Shown: positions 7,421-17,912 of the stretch, piece after piece
Layout of the letters: each line of letters opens with the position of its first letter
How positions within the stretch are numbered: the first letter of the stretch is position 1
NCBI GenBank assembly: GCA_964601205.1
Contig: CAZRML010000029.1
Span: 1-62,455, forward strand
DNA length: 62,455 nucleotides
Direction: 5' to 3'
From: JAQVEM01 sp964601205
GTDB taxonomy: Bacteria; Actinomycetota; Humimicrobiia; Humimicrobiales; Humimicrobiaceae
Position numbers and translations under genes: made by a program
The notes under the pieces: model-generated
Database searches by the model: none
What the model saw: the letters and a program-made list of their open reading frames with translations, nothing else
What the model was told of the DNA's origin: nothing

Positions 7421-9337
7421 TTAAATTATTCTAAGGTTCATTTTTTCCTTTTCCAGCTCTATTAATTCCTGGTATAGCTGGTTATACGTATCATCGGCAT
7501 CATCTCCATTCTTTAAAGAGCCGGAAATGTTCCTATTATTTTCATATTCTATCATCTTTTTTCTTATATCTTCAATTTTTTCTGATATACGTATGCCTTT
7601 AAGATTATTGATTATCTCACTGCTTACCAGGTCTATATTCTGGTCTATGAAGTGCGATTCACTAAATAAAATAAGGTTATACAATTTTCTTACTTCTTCA
7701 TTTTCTATTGCACCAGACGTTATTTTTACAGGAAAGTTTACCTTTTTATTATCCTTTCTTTTATTTAAAATTTCATTTCTTACTATTGTATAAAGTTCTC
7801 TTGTGTCTTCAAATTTAAAATATTCGGGTCCCATTTCTAAAAGTTCATCAATTTTACCCCCGATCCCGTTTATTACTAACCTTAAGGCATCTATCTCTAT
7901 CCTTTTTAACGGGACAATACTATCAGCTTTGGGTTCCATCTTCTTACCTGTATAATTTCTGTTCCAGTTCAGTGCTCTTTCACTTTTTTCATACTTTTTT
8001 TTCAACATCTCTTCTAAGAGGAGGCTTTCCTTTAGATTCAGCTTCCGGGATATTTTTTTTATGCACTCTTCCTGGATAATTCCCGAGGAAAGAGTGGATA
8101 TAAATCTTATCAAATGATCAGTTGCCTTAAGTTTACCTGCCAGATTGTTTATATTATATCTTTTTATAATTACGTCAATAGTAAAATCAATAATACCCGG
8201 CGCATCTTCAATCTTTTTTATAAAAGCTTCTTTGCCCTTCTTTAATATAAAATCGGCAGGGTCATAGTCCTCTTCAAGTACAGCCACCCTTATATTCAAA
8301 TTATTCTCATAATATAGATCTAACCTTTCATTATATTCTCTCAGGCGCTCAACTCCTTTAAGCGATGCATTCATACCTGCTTTATCGCTATCAAAAACAA
8401 GCACAATATTTTTGGTAAATCTTCCCAGAATTTTTATCTGGTCAGAAGTGAGAGCGGTTCCCAGGCTCGCAACCACATTTTTTATCCCTGATTGGAACAG
8501 AGCCATTACATCGGTGTACCCCTCTACTATAAGTACTTCATCTTTTTCAACAATATGATTCTTGGCCTGATATATTCTGTATATATTCTTACTTTTTGAA
8601 TAAAGCCTTGTTTCGGGTGTATTTATATACTTTGCTTTCTGGCCTCCGGTCTTACTGGTTTCAGAAATAATCCTTCCACCAAAACCTATTGTTTTTCCCA
8701 CGATATCCTCAATGGGAAACATTATTCTTCCCCTGAATCTGTCGTATACTCCCGTACCTCCGCTTCTGCCTTCAATAGCCAGCCCGCACTGCAATAGCTC
8801 TTCTGCAGTATATCCCCTCTTTATGGCAAACTTTGATAAGCTGTCCCAGCTATCCAGGCTGAATCCCACCTCAAATTCTTTTAAAATATCTTCCGTAAAA
8901 CCTCTTTTTTTTAAATAATTCAGGGAAGGTAACCCATTTTTACTGTTCAAAAGTATAAAATTAAAATATTTTTTTGCCTGCTCATTTAGACCCGCCAGCC
9001 TGTTTCTAATATTGGAAGATTCCCTTGAACCACTGTAATTATACTTTAAATTGTAGCCAATCTTTTTTGCCAGGAATTCAACAGCTTCCACAAAATCCAT
9101 ATTTTCAATTTTTTCAATGAAATTTATTACATCTCCGCCTTCCCCACAGCCAAAACAGTGGTAAAGCTGCTTTGATGTATCCACAGTAAAAGATGGTGTT
9201 TTTTCATCATGGAAAGGGCAGAGACCGGTATAATTTTTTCCAGTTTTTTTTAACTTTACGTAATTAGATATTACACTGTAAATATCTGCTTTAGATTTTA
9301 GTTCCTCTACCTCGCCCTCTTTTAGACTTCTGCCCAT
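7421..9337 (-). CDS. dnaG: DNA primase DnaG
   Basis: Synthesises RNA primers for DNA replication together with the replicative helicase. The 638-aa protein has an N-terminal CHC2 zinc finger (C40, H43, C61, C64, in CPFHDEKTPSF and HCFGCGEGGD). The primase core follows, and a TOPRIM domain contains IVEGYTDVMALF and the acidic DSDKAG motif. The C-terminal third is the helicase-interacting region. It is followed at once by rpoD. A 197-bp AT-rich gap separates it from ppdK, so it may have its own promoter. Confidence 0.97.
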   Translation of the reverse strand: MGRSLKEGEVEELKSKADIYSVISNYVKLKKTGKNYTGLCPFHDEKTPSFTVDTSKQLYHCFGCGEGGDVINFIEKIENMDFVEAVEFLAKKIGYNLKYNYSGSRESSNIRNRLAGLNEQAKKYFNFILLNSKNGLPSLNYLKKRGFTEDILKEFEVGFSLDSWDSLSKFAIKRGYTAEELLQCGLAIEGRSGGTGVYDRFRGRIMFPIEDIVGKTIGFGGRIISETSKTGGQKAKYINTPETRLYSKSKNIYRIYQAKNHIVEKDEVLIVEGYTDVMALFQSGIKNVVASLGTALTSDQIKILGRFTKNIVLVFDSDKAGMNASLKGVERLREYNERLDLYYENNLNIRVAVLEEDYDPADFILKKGKEAFIKKIEDAPGIIDFTIDVIIKRYNINNLAGKLKATDHLIRFISTLSSGIIQEECIKKISRKLNLKESLLLEEMLKKKYEKSERALNWNRNYTGKKMEPKADSIVPLKRIEIDALRLVINGIGGKIDELLEMGPEYFKFEDTRELYTIVRNEILNKRKDNKKVNFPVKITSGAIENEEVRKLYNLILFSESHFIDQNIDLVSSEIINNLKGIRISEKIEDIRKKMIEYENNRNISGSLKNGDDADDTYNQLYQELIELEKEKMNLRII

Positions 9338-9534
9338 TATTTTCCCGGTATTTAAATATAATAGTTATAAAATATCCCCGTTAAAGCTGGCAGTAGAAAT
9401 ACGGGATTTATCACTTTAAATTACTTAAAACTTAAGAAATCTAAAACTTATTTTACCACTAATATATTTTTTTATAAGAGGATTATTCCCAAATATTTCA
9501 ATAAATTTTACGTTGTTTCTGGTTTCTCCGCCGG

Positions 9535-12159
9535 CTAATCAGTTTCACCTATAGCTGCTCTGGCTGCGGCCAGTCTGGCAACCGGAACCCTGTAGGGTGA
9601 GCAACTTACATAGTCCAGACCCAGCATGTGACAGAATTCTACCGAACTCGGGTCGCCGCCGTGTTCACCACATATACCGATCTTTAAATCCGCTCTTGTT
9701 TTCCTTCCTTTTTCAACGCCCATCTTAACCAGCTGCCCGACTCCTTCTCTATCAAGGGTAGCAAATGGGTCCTTCTCCAGTATTCCTTTTTCTATATAAT
9801 CAGGAAGGAATTTCCCGGCATCATCTCTGGAAAATCCAAATGTCATCTGGGTTAAGTCATTGGTCCCGAAACTAAAAAACTCTGCTTCTTTTGCTATCTC
9901 ATCTGCGACTACACAAGCCCGTGGGACCTCTATCATGGTTCCCACTTTATAACTAAACTTCTTTTTCCCCTTCTTTATTATTTCACTGGCAATCCCTACA
10001 ATCTGTTCTTTTAAAATCTTGATTTCATTTAAAGTTCCAACCAGCGGTACCATCACTTCCGGCTTTACTTTATACCCTTTTTTCGTAAGCTCAACAGCTG
10101 CCTCAAATATTGCCCTTACCTGCATATCAAGAATCTCCGGATAACTAATTGAAAGCCTGCAGCCCCTGTGCCCCAGCATTGGATTCATTTCATGAAGAGA
10201 GTTTACTGTTGCTTTTAGCTCATCAAATTCTATCCCCAGCTCTCCGGATATTTCTTTTATGTCTTCCTCCTCACTGGGTAAAAACTCATGAAGTGGCGGG
10301 TCAAGCAACCTTATGGTTACAGGCAGCCCGTTCATGACTTTAAATATATCCATAAAATCTTTTTTCTGCATGGGCAGAATCTGCTTTAAAGCTTTTTCTC
10401 TTTCTTCCCTGCTCTTTGCTACTATCATCTTCCTTACTGCCTTAATCCTGTCTGCTTCAAAAAACATATGCTCTGTCCTGCAGAGCCCGATGCCTTCTGC
10501 TCCAAAATCACGGGCAACTTTGGAATCATGCGGAGTGTCTGCATTTGCCCTTACTCCTATGGTTCTGAAATTATCAACCCAGCTCATTAATTTTTTGAAA
10601 TCTTCTCCTACCACCGGGTCAACTACAGGAATTTTACCTTTAAATATTTCTCCTGTAGAACCATCCAGAGTAATCCAGTCACCCCCGTTTATCCTGCTGC
10701 CGTTTACCTCAAAGTATTTTTTATTCTCATATACCTTTATGTCTTCTGCTCCGGCAACACAACTTTTACCCATTCCTCTGGCCACCACTGCAGCATGTGA
10801 GGTCATTCCACCCCGGGCTGTTAAAATCCCCTGGGCCACTGCCATTCCCTGAATATCTTCCGGAGATGTTTCTGTTCTTACCAGAATTACATTATCATCC
10901 TTTGCCTCTTTTACTGCTTCGTCAGCATCAAAAACAACTCTGCCCAGTGCTGCTCCTGGAGACGCAGGGAGTCCTTTTGCAAGCAGTTCTGCTTTCTCCT
11001 TTGCCTTATTATCAAGCTGCTTGTGAAGTAACTGGTCCAGCATCTGTGGCTCAACCCTTGTTACAGCAGTCTTCTTATCAATATATTTCTTATTAACCAT
11101 ATCAACAGCAATTCTTAACGCCGCAGCGGCCGTCCTCTTACCGGTTCTTGTCTGAAGAATATATAATTTCCCCTCCTGGATGGTAAATTCTAAGTCCTGC
11201 ATATCCCTGTAATGGTCCTCAAGTTTTTTTCTTACATCCATTAGCTGTTCATATATTTCAGGCATTTCTTCTTTTAATTTGGTTATTGGCTGGGGAGTTC
11301 TTATGCCTGCAACGACATCTTCTCCCTGTGCATTGAGAAGATACTCTCCATAAAACTTATCCTCTCCTGTCGCCGGATTCCTGGTAAAGGCCACGCCGGT
11401 CGCTGAATTATTTCCCATATTACCAAAAACCATAGCCTGTACATTTACAGCAGTACCGATATTATGCGGGATATCATGGAGATTCCTGTAGGATATAGCT
11501 CTCTTATTGTTCCATGAACCAAATACTGCATCAATGGACATTTTAAGCTGTTTTATCGGGTCCTGGGGGAAACTTCTGCCTCTTGCTTCTTTTATGATTT
11601 TTTTGTAATCATCTATCAGCTCTTTCAGGTCATCCGCATCCAGCTCAGTGTCATACTTTACCTTTTTTTTATCCTTTCTGGCCTGCAGCGCTTCCTCAAA
11701 CTTATCATGCTCAACACCCATTACCACATCACCAAACATCTGTATAAATCTTCTGTATGAGTCCCAGCTGAATCTTTCATTGTCTGTCTTTTTAATCAAA
11801 CCTTTTATTGTTCTGTCATTTAAACCGAGGTTCAGTACCGTGTCCATCATGCCGGGCATAGAGATAGCTGCACCTGACCTCACCGAAACAAGAAGCGGAT
11901 TATTTTCATCTCCAAAACCCATACCCATTTTTTCTTCCAGTTTTTTTAGATTTTTATCAATCTGCTCGTCCAGACCTTCCGGATATCTTTTGCCCAGTTC
12001 ATAAAAAAGATTGCAGACTTCTGTTGTTATGGTAAACCCATAAGGCACCGTCAGCCCGATGTTGGTCATTTCTGATAGGTTAGCCCCCTTTCCTCCGAGG
12101 AGCTTTTTCATTTCTTTCTTACCCTCACCAAAAAAATATACATACTTTTTTGAAGCCAT
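9535..12159 (-). CDS. ppdK: Pyruvate, phosphate dikinase
   Basis: Interconverts pyruvate, ATP and Pi with PEP, AMP and PPi in the cytoplasm. The length of 874 aa is that of the standard bacterial enzyme. The N-terminal ATP-grasp region begins FGEGKKEMKKLLGGKGANL. The central swivelling domain carries the phosphorylated His in TARGGMTSHAAVVARGMGKS. The C-terminal PEP/pyruvate barrel includes RLLDPPLHEFLP and GICGEHGGDP with its catalytic Cys. I chose the ATG at 12159 with AAGGG 12 nt upstream. A TTG nine bases earlier lies too close to that site. Its place between glyS and dnaG is common in Gram-positives and suggests PPi-linked glycolysis or gluconeogenesis. Confidence 0.95.
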   Translation of the reverse strand: MASKKYVYFFGEGKKEMKKLLGGKGANLSEMTNIGLTVPYGFTITTEVCNLFYELGKRYPEGLDEQIDKNLKKLEEKMGMGFGDENNPLLVSVRSGAAISMPGMMDTVLNLGLNDRTIKGLIKKTDNERFSWDSYRRFIQMFGDVVMGVEHDKFEEALQARKDKKKVKYDTELDADDLKELIDDYKKIIKEARGRSFPQDPIKQLKMSIDAVFGSWNNKRAISYRNLHDIPHNIGTAVNVQAMVFGNMGNNSATGVAFTRNPATGEDKFYGEYLLNAQGEDVVAGIRTPQPITKLKEEMPEIYEQLMDVRKKLEDHYRDMQDLEFTIQEGKLYILQTRTGKRTAAAALRIAVDMVNKKYIDKKTAVTRVEPQMLDQLLHKQLDNKAKEKAELLAKGLPASPGAALGRVVFDADEAVKEAKDDNVILVRTETSPEDIQGMAVAQGILTARGGMTSHAAVVARGMGKSCVAGAEDIKVYENKKYFEVNGSRINGGDWITLDGSTGEIFKGKIPVVDPVVGEDFKKLMSWVDNFRTIGVRANADTPHDSKVARDFGAEGIGLCRTEHMFFEADRIKAVRKMIVAKSREEREKALKQILPMQKKDFMDIFKVMNGLPVTIRLLDPPLHEFLPSEEEDIKEISGELGIEFDELKATVNSLHEMNPMLGHRGCRLSISYPEILDMQVRAIFEAAVELTKKGYKVKPEVMVPLVGTLNEIKILKEQIVGIASEIIKKGKKKFSYKVGTMIEVPRACVVADEIAKEAEFFSFGTNDLTQMTFGFSRDDAGKFLPDYIEKGILEKDPFATLDREGVGQLVKMGVEKGRKTRADLKIGICGEHGGDPSSVEFCHMLGLDYVSCSPYRVPVARLAAARAAIGETD

Positions 12160-12270
12160 CTTTACCAAACCCTTTCTTATATTTAGATACTAAATTATTT
12201 TCAATCCTGGAAAATCAAATTGAAATATGATAACAGAAAAACAAAAAAAAATTAAGAGGAATATTTATTA

Positions 12271-14403
12271 TTAATTATTACTAACCACCAATTTTGAAAA
12301 ATCTGCTACTGTAAGGTAAAGGTCAACTGCTTTTTTTATTAAATTCATACGATTATACCTTACTTTTTCATTATTATCCATGACCAGAACTCTGTCAAAA
12401 AATATATCTACAACCTCACCTAAATCATAAAGCTGTTTAAGAATTTTTTTATATTCCTTATCCAGGACAAGTTTTCTTATTAAATCTGTCTTTTCAACGA
12501 TAGCTGAATAAAGTTTTTTTTCGTATTCTTCTGTGAACAAATCAACATCTATCTCGCCAGACCTGCCACTTTTTATTATGTTTTTACACCTTACCATTGG
12601 AAAATATAATTTTTTTATATCATCCTCTTTGATAAATTCTTCAATCGCATTATATCTTAATTTGATATCCATAATTGAACTACAACCCGAACCCAGAATT
12701 GACTCCAGGATGTCCGGGCTTTTATTATCTTTTTCCAGCATGAATCTGAATCTTGCTATTATAAAATCTTTTATCTCTTCAGTTAACTCTAATTCATCCC
12801 GTCCCCCGGAACCAGCATATCCTGAATATAATCCAAGATTATATTTTATTAAATCGCTCAGTTCAAAATCATATTGGCCTTTGAGCACCGAGAGGACAAT
12901 ACCGGACGCTTTCCTCCTGAGGGCAAAAGGGTCCTGGGAACCGGAGGGTATTTCTCCCGCCATAAACATACCGGTTATGGTATCAATTTTATCAGCAATG
13001 GATAGTATCAGCCCCACATCCTGCGATGGCAACAGGTCACCGGCAAATCTCGGAAGGTAATGCTCAAATACAGCATCTGAGACTTCGTCTTTTTCATCTC
13101 TTTCCACCGAATACTGCCGCCCTACTACGCCCTGGAGGGAAGGAAACTCCACTACCATATTTGTAACAAGGTCACACTTACAGAGCATACTTGCCCTTGC
13201 AAGGTCATCCAGTAAATCAGAATTTTTAACCCCGGAATCTTTTTTCAATAAACCTGTAATAAAGGCTGTTATTTTTTTTAGTCTCTCAGCCTTATCATAC
13301 ATACTCCCGAGCCCCGAGAAAAAAATAACTCCTTTTAGCTTCTCGGTCCAGTAATTAAAATCATGCTTCCTGTCTTCCTCGTAAAAAAATGCCGCATCGC
13401 TTAATCTTGCTTTAAGAACTCTCTCATTCCCCCTGGCTATACCGCCTTCATCCCTTACCCCATTCTGGACGATTAAAAAACTGGTGCTGACATTTCCTTC
13501 ATTATCCAGGACTGCAAAATATTTCTGGTGATATTGTATAGCTTCTATCAGTAGTTCCTTTGGAATGTAGAGATACTCTTCCGGAAAGCTTCCCACAATG
13601 ACATTGGGTATCTCAACCAGGTTCACAACATCATCCAGCAGGTCTTCACTTATAACGGCCTTAAATTTATTCTTCCATATGTCTTCTTCCAGCCGCTTTA
13701 TCTGGTTTAATATTAATTTTCTTCTCTCTTCTGAAACAGCTATTACCTTTCCTTTTTCATGCAGAAGCTTTAAATAATTTTTACTGTCTCTGATTGCTAT
13801 AGGTCCGGGGCTAATGGTGCGATGGCCGAAAGTAATATTTGATGAACTTAAATTGGCAATATTAAATTTTATTATTTCATTATCGTAAAGAGCAACTATC
13901 CACCTTATGGGCCTGACAAATTTTATATTATAATCGGCCCAGGTCATCTGTTTGCTAAAATTTAATGAAAGTATTGTGTCCCTGAGTATGTCCACGAGCA
14001 ATACTCTGGTTTTTCTGCCCTCTTCTATAATTTTCTTCCCGAGATATATTCCTTTACCTTCTATTTTTATCTTTTCAACTTCATCTACCTTAAGGTGCAG
14101 ACTCCGCGCAAAGCCCCTTGCAGCTTCTGTGGGAACTCCACTGTCATCAAAAGCAATTCCTACCGGAGGACCTGTGATTATCTTCTCCTCTGGCTCCTGC
14201 ATCTCACTTAAATTATCTACTATAGATACCAGCCTCCTGGGAGAGCTGAAGGTATTAATACTTCCGAATTCTAATCTGTTCTCGGTAAATTTAGCCTCAA
14301 GAACCCTTTTTAGCCCGCTTACTCCTTCCCCCACACAGGATGGGGGTATCTCTTCTGTCCCAATTTCAAAAAGTAACTGTTTTCCCTTATCTTTAATATT
14401 CAT
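12271..14403 (-). CDS. glyS: Glycyl-tRNA synthetase beta subunit
   Basis: The beta chain of the alpha2-beta2 glycyl-tRNA synthetase, which handles tRNA recognition while the alpha chain forms glycyl-adenylate. The mature N-terminus has the family signature LLFEIGTEEIPPS. I chose the ATG at 14403 with AGGAA just upstream, giving 710 aa. The longer frame up to 14511 would overlap glyQ and adds non-family residues. Internal blocks such as MTWADYNIKFVRPIRWIV and the C-terminal anticodon-binding-like region (YDLGEVVDIFFDRVLVM) match GlyS. It lies 34 bp after glyQ in one operon. Confidence 0.96.
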   Translation of the reverse strand: MNIKDKGKQLLFEIGTEEIPPSCVGEGVSGLKRVLEAKFTENRLEFGSINTFSSPRRLVSIVDNLSEMQEPEEKIITGPPVGIAFDDSGVPTEAARGFARSLHLKVDEVEKIKIEGKGIYLGKKIIEEGRKTRVLLVDILRDTILSLNFSKQMTWADYNIKFVRPIRWIVALYDNEIIKFNIANLSSSNITFGHRTISPGPIAIRDSKNYLKLLHEKGKVIAVSEERRKLILNQIKRLEEDIWKNKFKAVISEDLLDDVVNLVEIPNVIVGSFPEEYLYIPKELLIEAIQYHQKYFAVLDNEGNVSTSFLIVQNGVRDEGGIARGNERVLKARLSDAAFFYEEDRKHDFNYWTEKLKGVIFFSGLGSMYDKAERLKKITAFITGLLKKDSGVKNSDLLDDLARASMLCKCDLVTNMVVEFPSLQGVVGRQYSVERDEKDEVSDAVFEHYLPRFAGDLLPSQDVGLILSIADKIDTITGMFMAGEIPSGSQDPFALRRKASGIVLSVLKGQYDFELSDLIKYNLGLYSGYAGSGGRDELELTEEIKDFIIARFRFMLEKDNKSPDILESILGSGCSSIMDIKLRYNAIEEFIKEDDIKKLYFPMVRCKNIIKSGRSGEIDVDLFTEEYEKKLYSAIVEKTDLIRKLVLDKEYKKILKQLYDLGEVVDIFFDRVLVMDNNEKVRYNRMNLIKKAVDLYLTVADFSKLVVSNN

Positions 14404-14437
14404 AATTTCCTGATCGTAATTACCTGTTATTTTACTT

Positions 14438-15310
14438 TTATTTCTTCTTGAGAAGTGGATAGCCAAGTTCTTTTCTCTGCTCGAGATAAGCAGAACATAA
14501 TATTTTGGCAAGATTTCTCACCCTGCTGATATACGATGTCCTCTCCGCTACACTTATAGCTTCCCTCGCATCAAGTAAATTAAAAACATGGGAGCACTTA
14601 AGTACGTATTCACACCCCACGAAGACCAACCCTTTTTTTAAAACCTTATGAAATTCCCTCTCATATTTTTCAAATAAATCAAGAAGCATATCAATTGATG
14701 CAATTTCAAAGTTGTAAACTGACCATTGTTTCTCAGATTCAAGGTGAATGTCCCCATAGGTTATATCATCGGACCACCCGAGCTCCCAGAAGCTATCTTT
14801 ATCCTGCAGGTACATCGCAATACGCTCCAGGCCATAAGTTATTTCCGCAGATACAGGTTTAACTGCCAGGCCGCCCATCTGCTGAAAATATGTAAACTGT
14901 GTTATTTCCATGCCATCTGCCCATACTTCCCATCCCAGGCCTGCGGCTCCAATGGTTGGAGACTGCCAGTCATCTTCAACAAAACGTATGTCATGCAGCT
15001 TCAGGTCAATTCCCAGATTTTTAAGTGAACCAAGGTAAAGTTCTATTATATTATCCGGAGAGGGTTTCATTAAAACCTGGAATTGATAATAAAACTGGGT
15101 CCTGAACGGATTCTCCCCGTATCTCCCGTCCGTAGGCCTCCTGCTTGGCTCGACATAGGCCACATTCCAGGGCTCGGGGCCGAGGCACCTGAGGAAAGTA
15201 TCGGGATTAAAAGTTCCCGCACCTTTTTCAATATCCAGAGGCTGTTTTATAACACAGTTATTATCTGCCCAGTATTTCTGAAGGTTAAAAATAATATCCT
15301 GAAAATTCAT
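14438..15310 (-). CDS. glyQ: Glycyl-tRNA synthetase alpha subunit
   Basis: The catalytic alpha chain of the tetrameric bacterial glycyl-tRNA synthetase, of the class II fold. The 290-aa protein starts FQDIIFNLQKYWADNNCVI, the near-invariant GlyQ N-terminus. It contains GAGTFNPDTFLRCLGPEPWN, then VEPSRRPTDGRYGENPFR and the GWEVWADGMEITQFTYFQQM block. glyS follows 34 bp downstream and recO lies upstream after a 93-bp gap. Confidence 0.97.
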   Translation of the reverse strand: MNFQDIIFNLQKYWADNNCVIKQPLDIEKGAGTFNPDTFLRCLGPEPWNVAYVEPSRRPTDGRYGENPFRTQFYYQFQVLMKPSPDNIIELYLGSLKNLGIDLKLHDIRFVEDDWQSPTIGAAGLGWEVWADGMEITQFTYFQQMGGLAVKPVSAEITYGLERIAMYLQDKDSFWELGWSDDITYGDIHLESEKQWSVYNFEIASIDMLLDLFEKYEREFHKVLKKGLVFVGCEYVLKCSHVFNLLDAREAISVAERTSYISRVRNLAKILCSAYLEQRKELGYPLLKKK

Positions 15311-15403
15311 AGTTTTCTTATTTTAATAACATTAATTTTAATAGTCAATTAAACCGGGGGTTAAATTAATGGATATTATAGCAAAGATAAATAATTAAAA
15401 TTC

Positions 15404-16186
15404 TTATATTCCTATTTTTTTAAGATATTTAAAGCTGTCCACATTACATTCGGTATGATAAATTATATAATCCTCAATCAACTTATATACTTTTTTTAAA
15501 GTAAATGGGTTTACTTCCATATCCCTGAAATCTTCTACTTTGAGGTTAAATAAATCATATAAAAACCTGTAATCCGAAGCACCCAGTGTTTCCGCGTCGG
15601 GTAGAGAAGACGCACACTTGCTGCAGAGAATTCCCCCATATCTTACCGAAAAATAGATTTTATCCCCGCTAAAAGAATATAGATTTTTTAGCGGCCTGCT
15701 ACATTTACTGCAGCTTTCAAGCAAAGGCGTGTACCCCGCCACTCTCAAAAATTTAATACCGAAAAAGCACATAATCTTTTTTAATGATGCAATATCTTCC
15801 GGTTCGGCATTATTTATTTCATTGAAACAAACGTAAATTAATTTAAATATAACCGGAGATGCCTCACCGCCCGAGGCCTGGGTTTTTAAAATAATGTTGC
15901 TCAATATTTCGCAGAAAACGAACTTATAAAAATCAGATGAAATATTTTTGAAACTTTTTACTATTTCTACCTGATTTATAATATCAAGGTTCCTTCCTCT
16001 GGCAAGTTCAAGTTCTACCACATTAAAAAGCTCCAGCCTGCCCCCGAACCTGCTGCGTACTTTTCTGGAACCCTTCGCTACCGCACTGATTATACCACCA
16101 TCCAGTGAGTACATTTTCAATATCTTATCCGACTCACCCAGTTTGTATGTTCTTAAAATAATAGCTTTTGCTTTGTAGGATGGCAT
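15404..16186 (-). CDS. recO: DNA repair protein RecO
   Basis: The RecFOR recombination mediator, which loads RecA onto SSB-coated single-stranded gaps. The N-terminal OB fold begins YKAKAIILRTYKLGESDKI. The C-terminal half holds a four-Cys zinc site (CSKCSRPL and later CSKC). I used the ATG at 16186, which gives 260 aa and begins 4 bp after the deoC stop. A GTG at 16210 overlapping deoC is a possible alternative. It sits in the era-deoC-recO-glyQS order seen in many Gram-positives. Confidence 0.92.
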   Translation of the reverse strand: MPSYKAKAIILRTYKLGESDKILKMYSLDGGIISAVAKGSRKVRSRFGGRLELFNVVELELARGRNLDIINQVEIVKSFKNISSDFYKFVFCEILSNIILKTQASGGEASPVIFKLIYVCFNEINNAEPEDIASLKKIMCFFGIKFLRVAGYTPLLESCSKCSRPLKNLYSFSGDKIYFSVRYGGILCSKCASSLPDAETLGASDYRFLYDLFNLKVEDFRDMEVNPFTLKKVYKLIEDYIIYHTECNVDSFKYLKKIGI

Positions 16187-16190
16187 TTTA

Positions 16191-16901
16191 TTATTTATCA
16201 AAAATAGCACTGTACTCTTTTAATATGCTGACCCCGCTGCTCGTCCCCAGTCTTGTAGCACCGGCATCTATAAGAGCCTGCGCATCCCCAAAAGTCCTTA
16301 TTCCGCCAGATGCTTTCACGCCTATATTTCTGGTCACTACTTCCCGAATCAGTCTTATATCATCAAGCTCAACACCTTTTACGCCAAAGCCAGTAGAAGT
16401 CTTTATAAAATCCGCACCGGACCTTTCAATAATAGAGCAGACTTTTTTTATTTCATCCCTGGTCAGGATAGCAGTCTCTATTATAACTTTAATATTAATA
16501 TGTTTGTTATACTCTGCTATCTGCTCACGCCTTATTACATTTACCACTATTTTTATTTCCCTTTCAACATACTCGTAATTGCCGCCTTTCACTGCCCCCA
16601 GATTAATAACCATGTCCAGTTCATCCGCGCCTTTCCTTACATTATCTCTTGCTTCAAACACCTTTGTTTCTGTGGTATTTGCTCCCAGCGGATAACCCAC
16701 CACGGAACAGATTTTTACATCACTCCCCCCCAGTATTCTTTTTGCCTGGGCCACAAAGGTTGGATTGATGCACACCGCAGCAAAATGATACTTCTTCGCA
16801 TTCATGCACAACTGCTCTATCTCTTTTGAGGTCACAACCGGGTTAAGCAATGTCTGGTCAATAGTCTTCGCCAATTGTTCTTTGGTTAACGTTTTTACCA
16901 C
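16191..16901 (-). CDS. deoC: Deoxyribose-phosphate aldolase
   Basis: Cleaves 2-deoxyribose 5-phosphate to acetaldehyde and glyceraldehyde 3-phosphate in nucleoside catabolism. The 236-aa TIM barrel shows VCINPTFV, CSVVGYPLGANTTETK and the Schiff-base region DFIKTSTGFG. It also has VGVKASGGIRTFGDA, with NIGVKASGG as written in this protein. The start is GTG at 16901 with GAAAGG upstream. It lies between era and recO, a placement found in several Firmicutes and Actinobacteria. Confidence 0.94.
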   Translation of the reverse strand: MVKTLTKEQLAKTIDQTLLNPVVTSKEIEQLCMNAKKYHFAAVCINPTFVAQAKRILGGSDVKICSVVGYPLGANTTETKVFEARDNVRKGADELDMVINLGAVKGGNYEYVEREIKIVVNVIRREQIAEYNKHINIKVIIETAILTRDEIKKVCSIIERSGADFIKTSTGFGVKGVELDDIRLIREVVTRNIGVKASGGIRTFGDAQALIDAGATRLGTSSGVSILKEYSAIFDK

Positions 16902-17009
16902 CAGCCTTTCATCGCATAAACTTTTTTTATATTTATTTTAAATTTTATTATCCCGCTATTATTTTAATCATTTTCTTATTAAAATAACACTTCTAAACAT
17001 CCTGCATAA

Positions 17010-17912
17010 TCAGTACCCGAACCTGTTAAGAATAAGTTCATTTTTTGTCCAGTTCTTTTCAATTTTAACCCATAACTTCAAAAAGACCCTGCTTTTTAGA
17101 AAGGTTTCAAGTTCCAGTCTTGCTTCCCTTCCTGCTTTCTTAAGCATACTGCCCGACTTTCCAATTATTATAGCTTTTTGTGACAATCTTTCAGCATATA
17201 TGCTACATTCTATAATAGTTAGATTCTCCCCCTTTTTATTTTTAGTTTCCTCAAGCCTGTCAACATTTACATCTATGCTATGGGGAATCTCCTGTGATAA
17301 GCTTTCAAACAACTTTTCCCTGACTATCTCGGATATTATTTTTTCCACAGTCTGGTCGGTGTTAATATTTTTATCAAAATATCTGGGGCCCTCAGGCAGC
17401 TTCCCGGTTAAAAATGATAAAAACTTATCAACATTCTCTCCGGTTCTGGCAGAAATTTCACCTGTATGGTCAAAAAAATCAAAATTTTTTATTTTTTCTT
17501 TCTCCTTTTTTATCTTATCTGCTGAAACCATATCTATCTTATTTAGAAGAAGAAGCTTTGGTTTTGGTCTGTTTTTTATATGGTCAATAACAAAAAAATC
17601 ACCGCTGCCTATACCCCCTGCTACATCCACCACTACCACAATTATGTCTGAATCATCAATTACACTCATAACACTATTATACAGTCTCTTCCCCAGTATA
17701 TTTCTGGGTTTAAAAAAACCCGGGCAGTCGACAAATATTATCTGAGAATTTCTGGTATTTAGAATACAATTAATTTTATTCCGGGTTGTCTGTGGCCTGG
17801 TCGAAGTTATTACTATTTTTCTGTCAATTATTTTATTAACCAGTGTGGATTTTCCTACATTTGTCCTCCCTATAAGGCCGACAAACCCCGATTTGAAATT
17901 ACTTTTATCCAT
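17010..17912 (-). CDS. era: GTPase Era
   Basis: A ribosome-assembly GTPase that binds 16S rRNA near its 3' end. The 300-aa protein shows G1 GRTNVGKST, G3 DCPGF, G4 NKIDM and G5 SARTGEN in the N-terminal GTPase domain. The C-terminal KH domain reads KAIIIGKSGSMLKKAGREAR. Its ATG overlaps the stop of the upstream acetyltransferase by one base (TAATG), so the two are coupled. Confidence 0.97.
   Translation of the reverse strand: MDKSNFKSGFVGLIGRTNVGKSTLVNKIIDRKIVITSTRPQTTRNKINCILNTRNSQIIFVDCPGFFKPRNILGKRLYNSVMSVIDDSDIIVVVVDVAGGIGSGDFFVIDHIKNRPKPKLLLLNKIDMVSADKIKKEKEKIKNFDFFDHTGEISARTGENVDKFLSFLTGKLPEGPRYFDKNINTDQTVEKIISEIVREKLFESLSQEIPHSIDVNVDRLEETKNKKGENLTIIECSIYAERLSQKAIIIGKSGSMLKKAGREARLELETFLKSRVFLKLWVKIEKNWTKNELILNRFGY

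Noticed and set aside
10313..10852. A 179-codon plus-strand ORF opposite ppdK
   Set aside because: It lies wholly inside a well-supported conserved gene and shows no family features.
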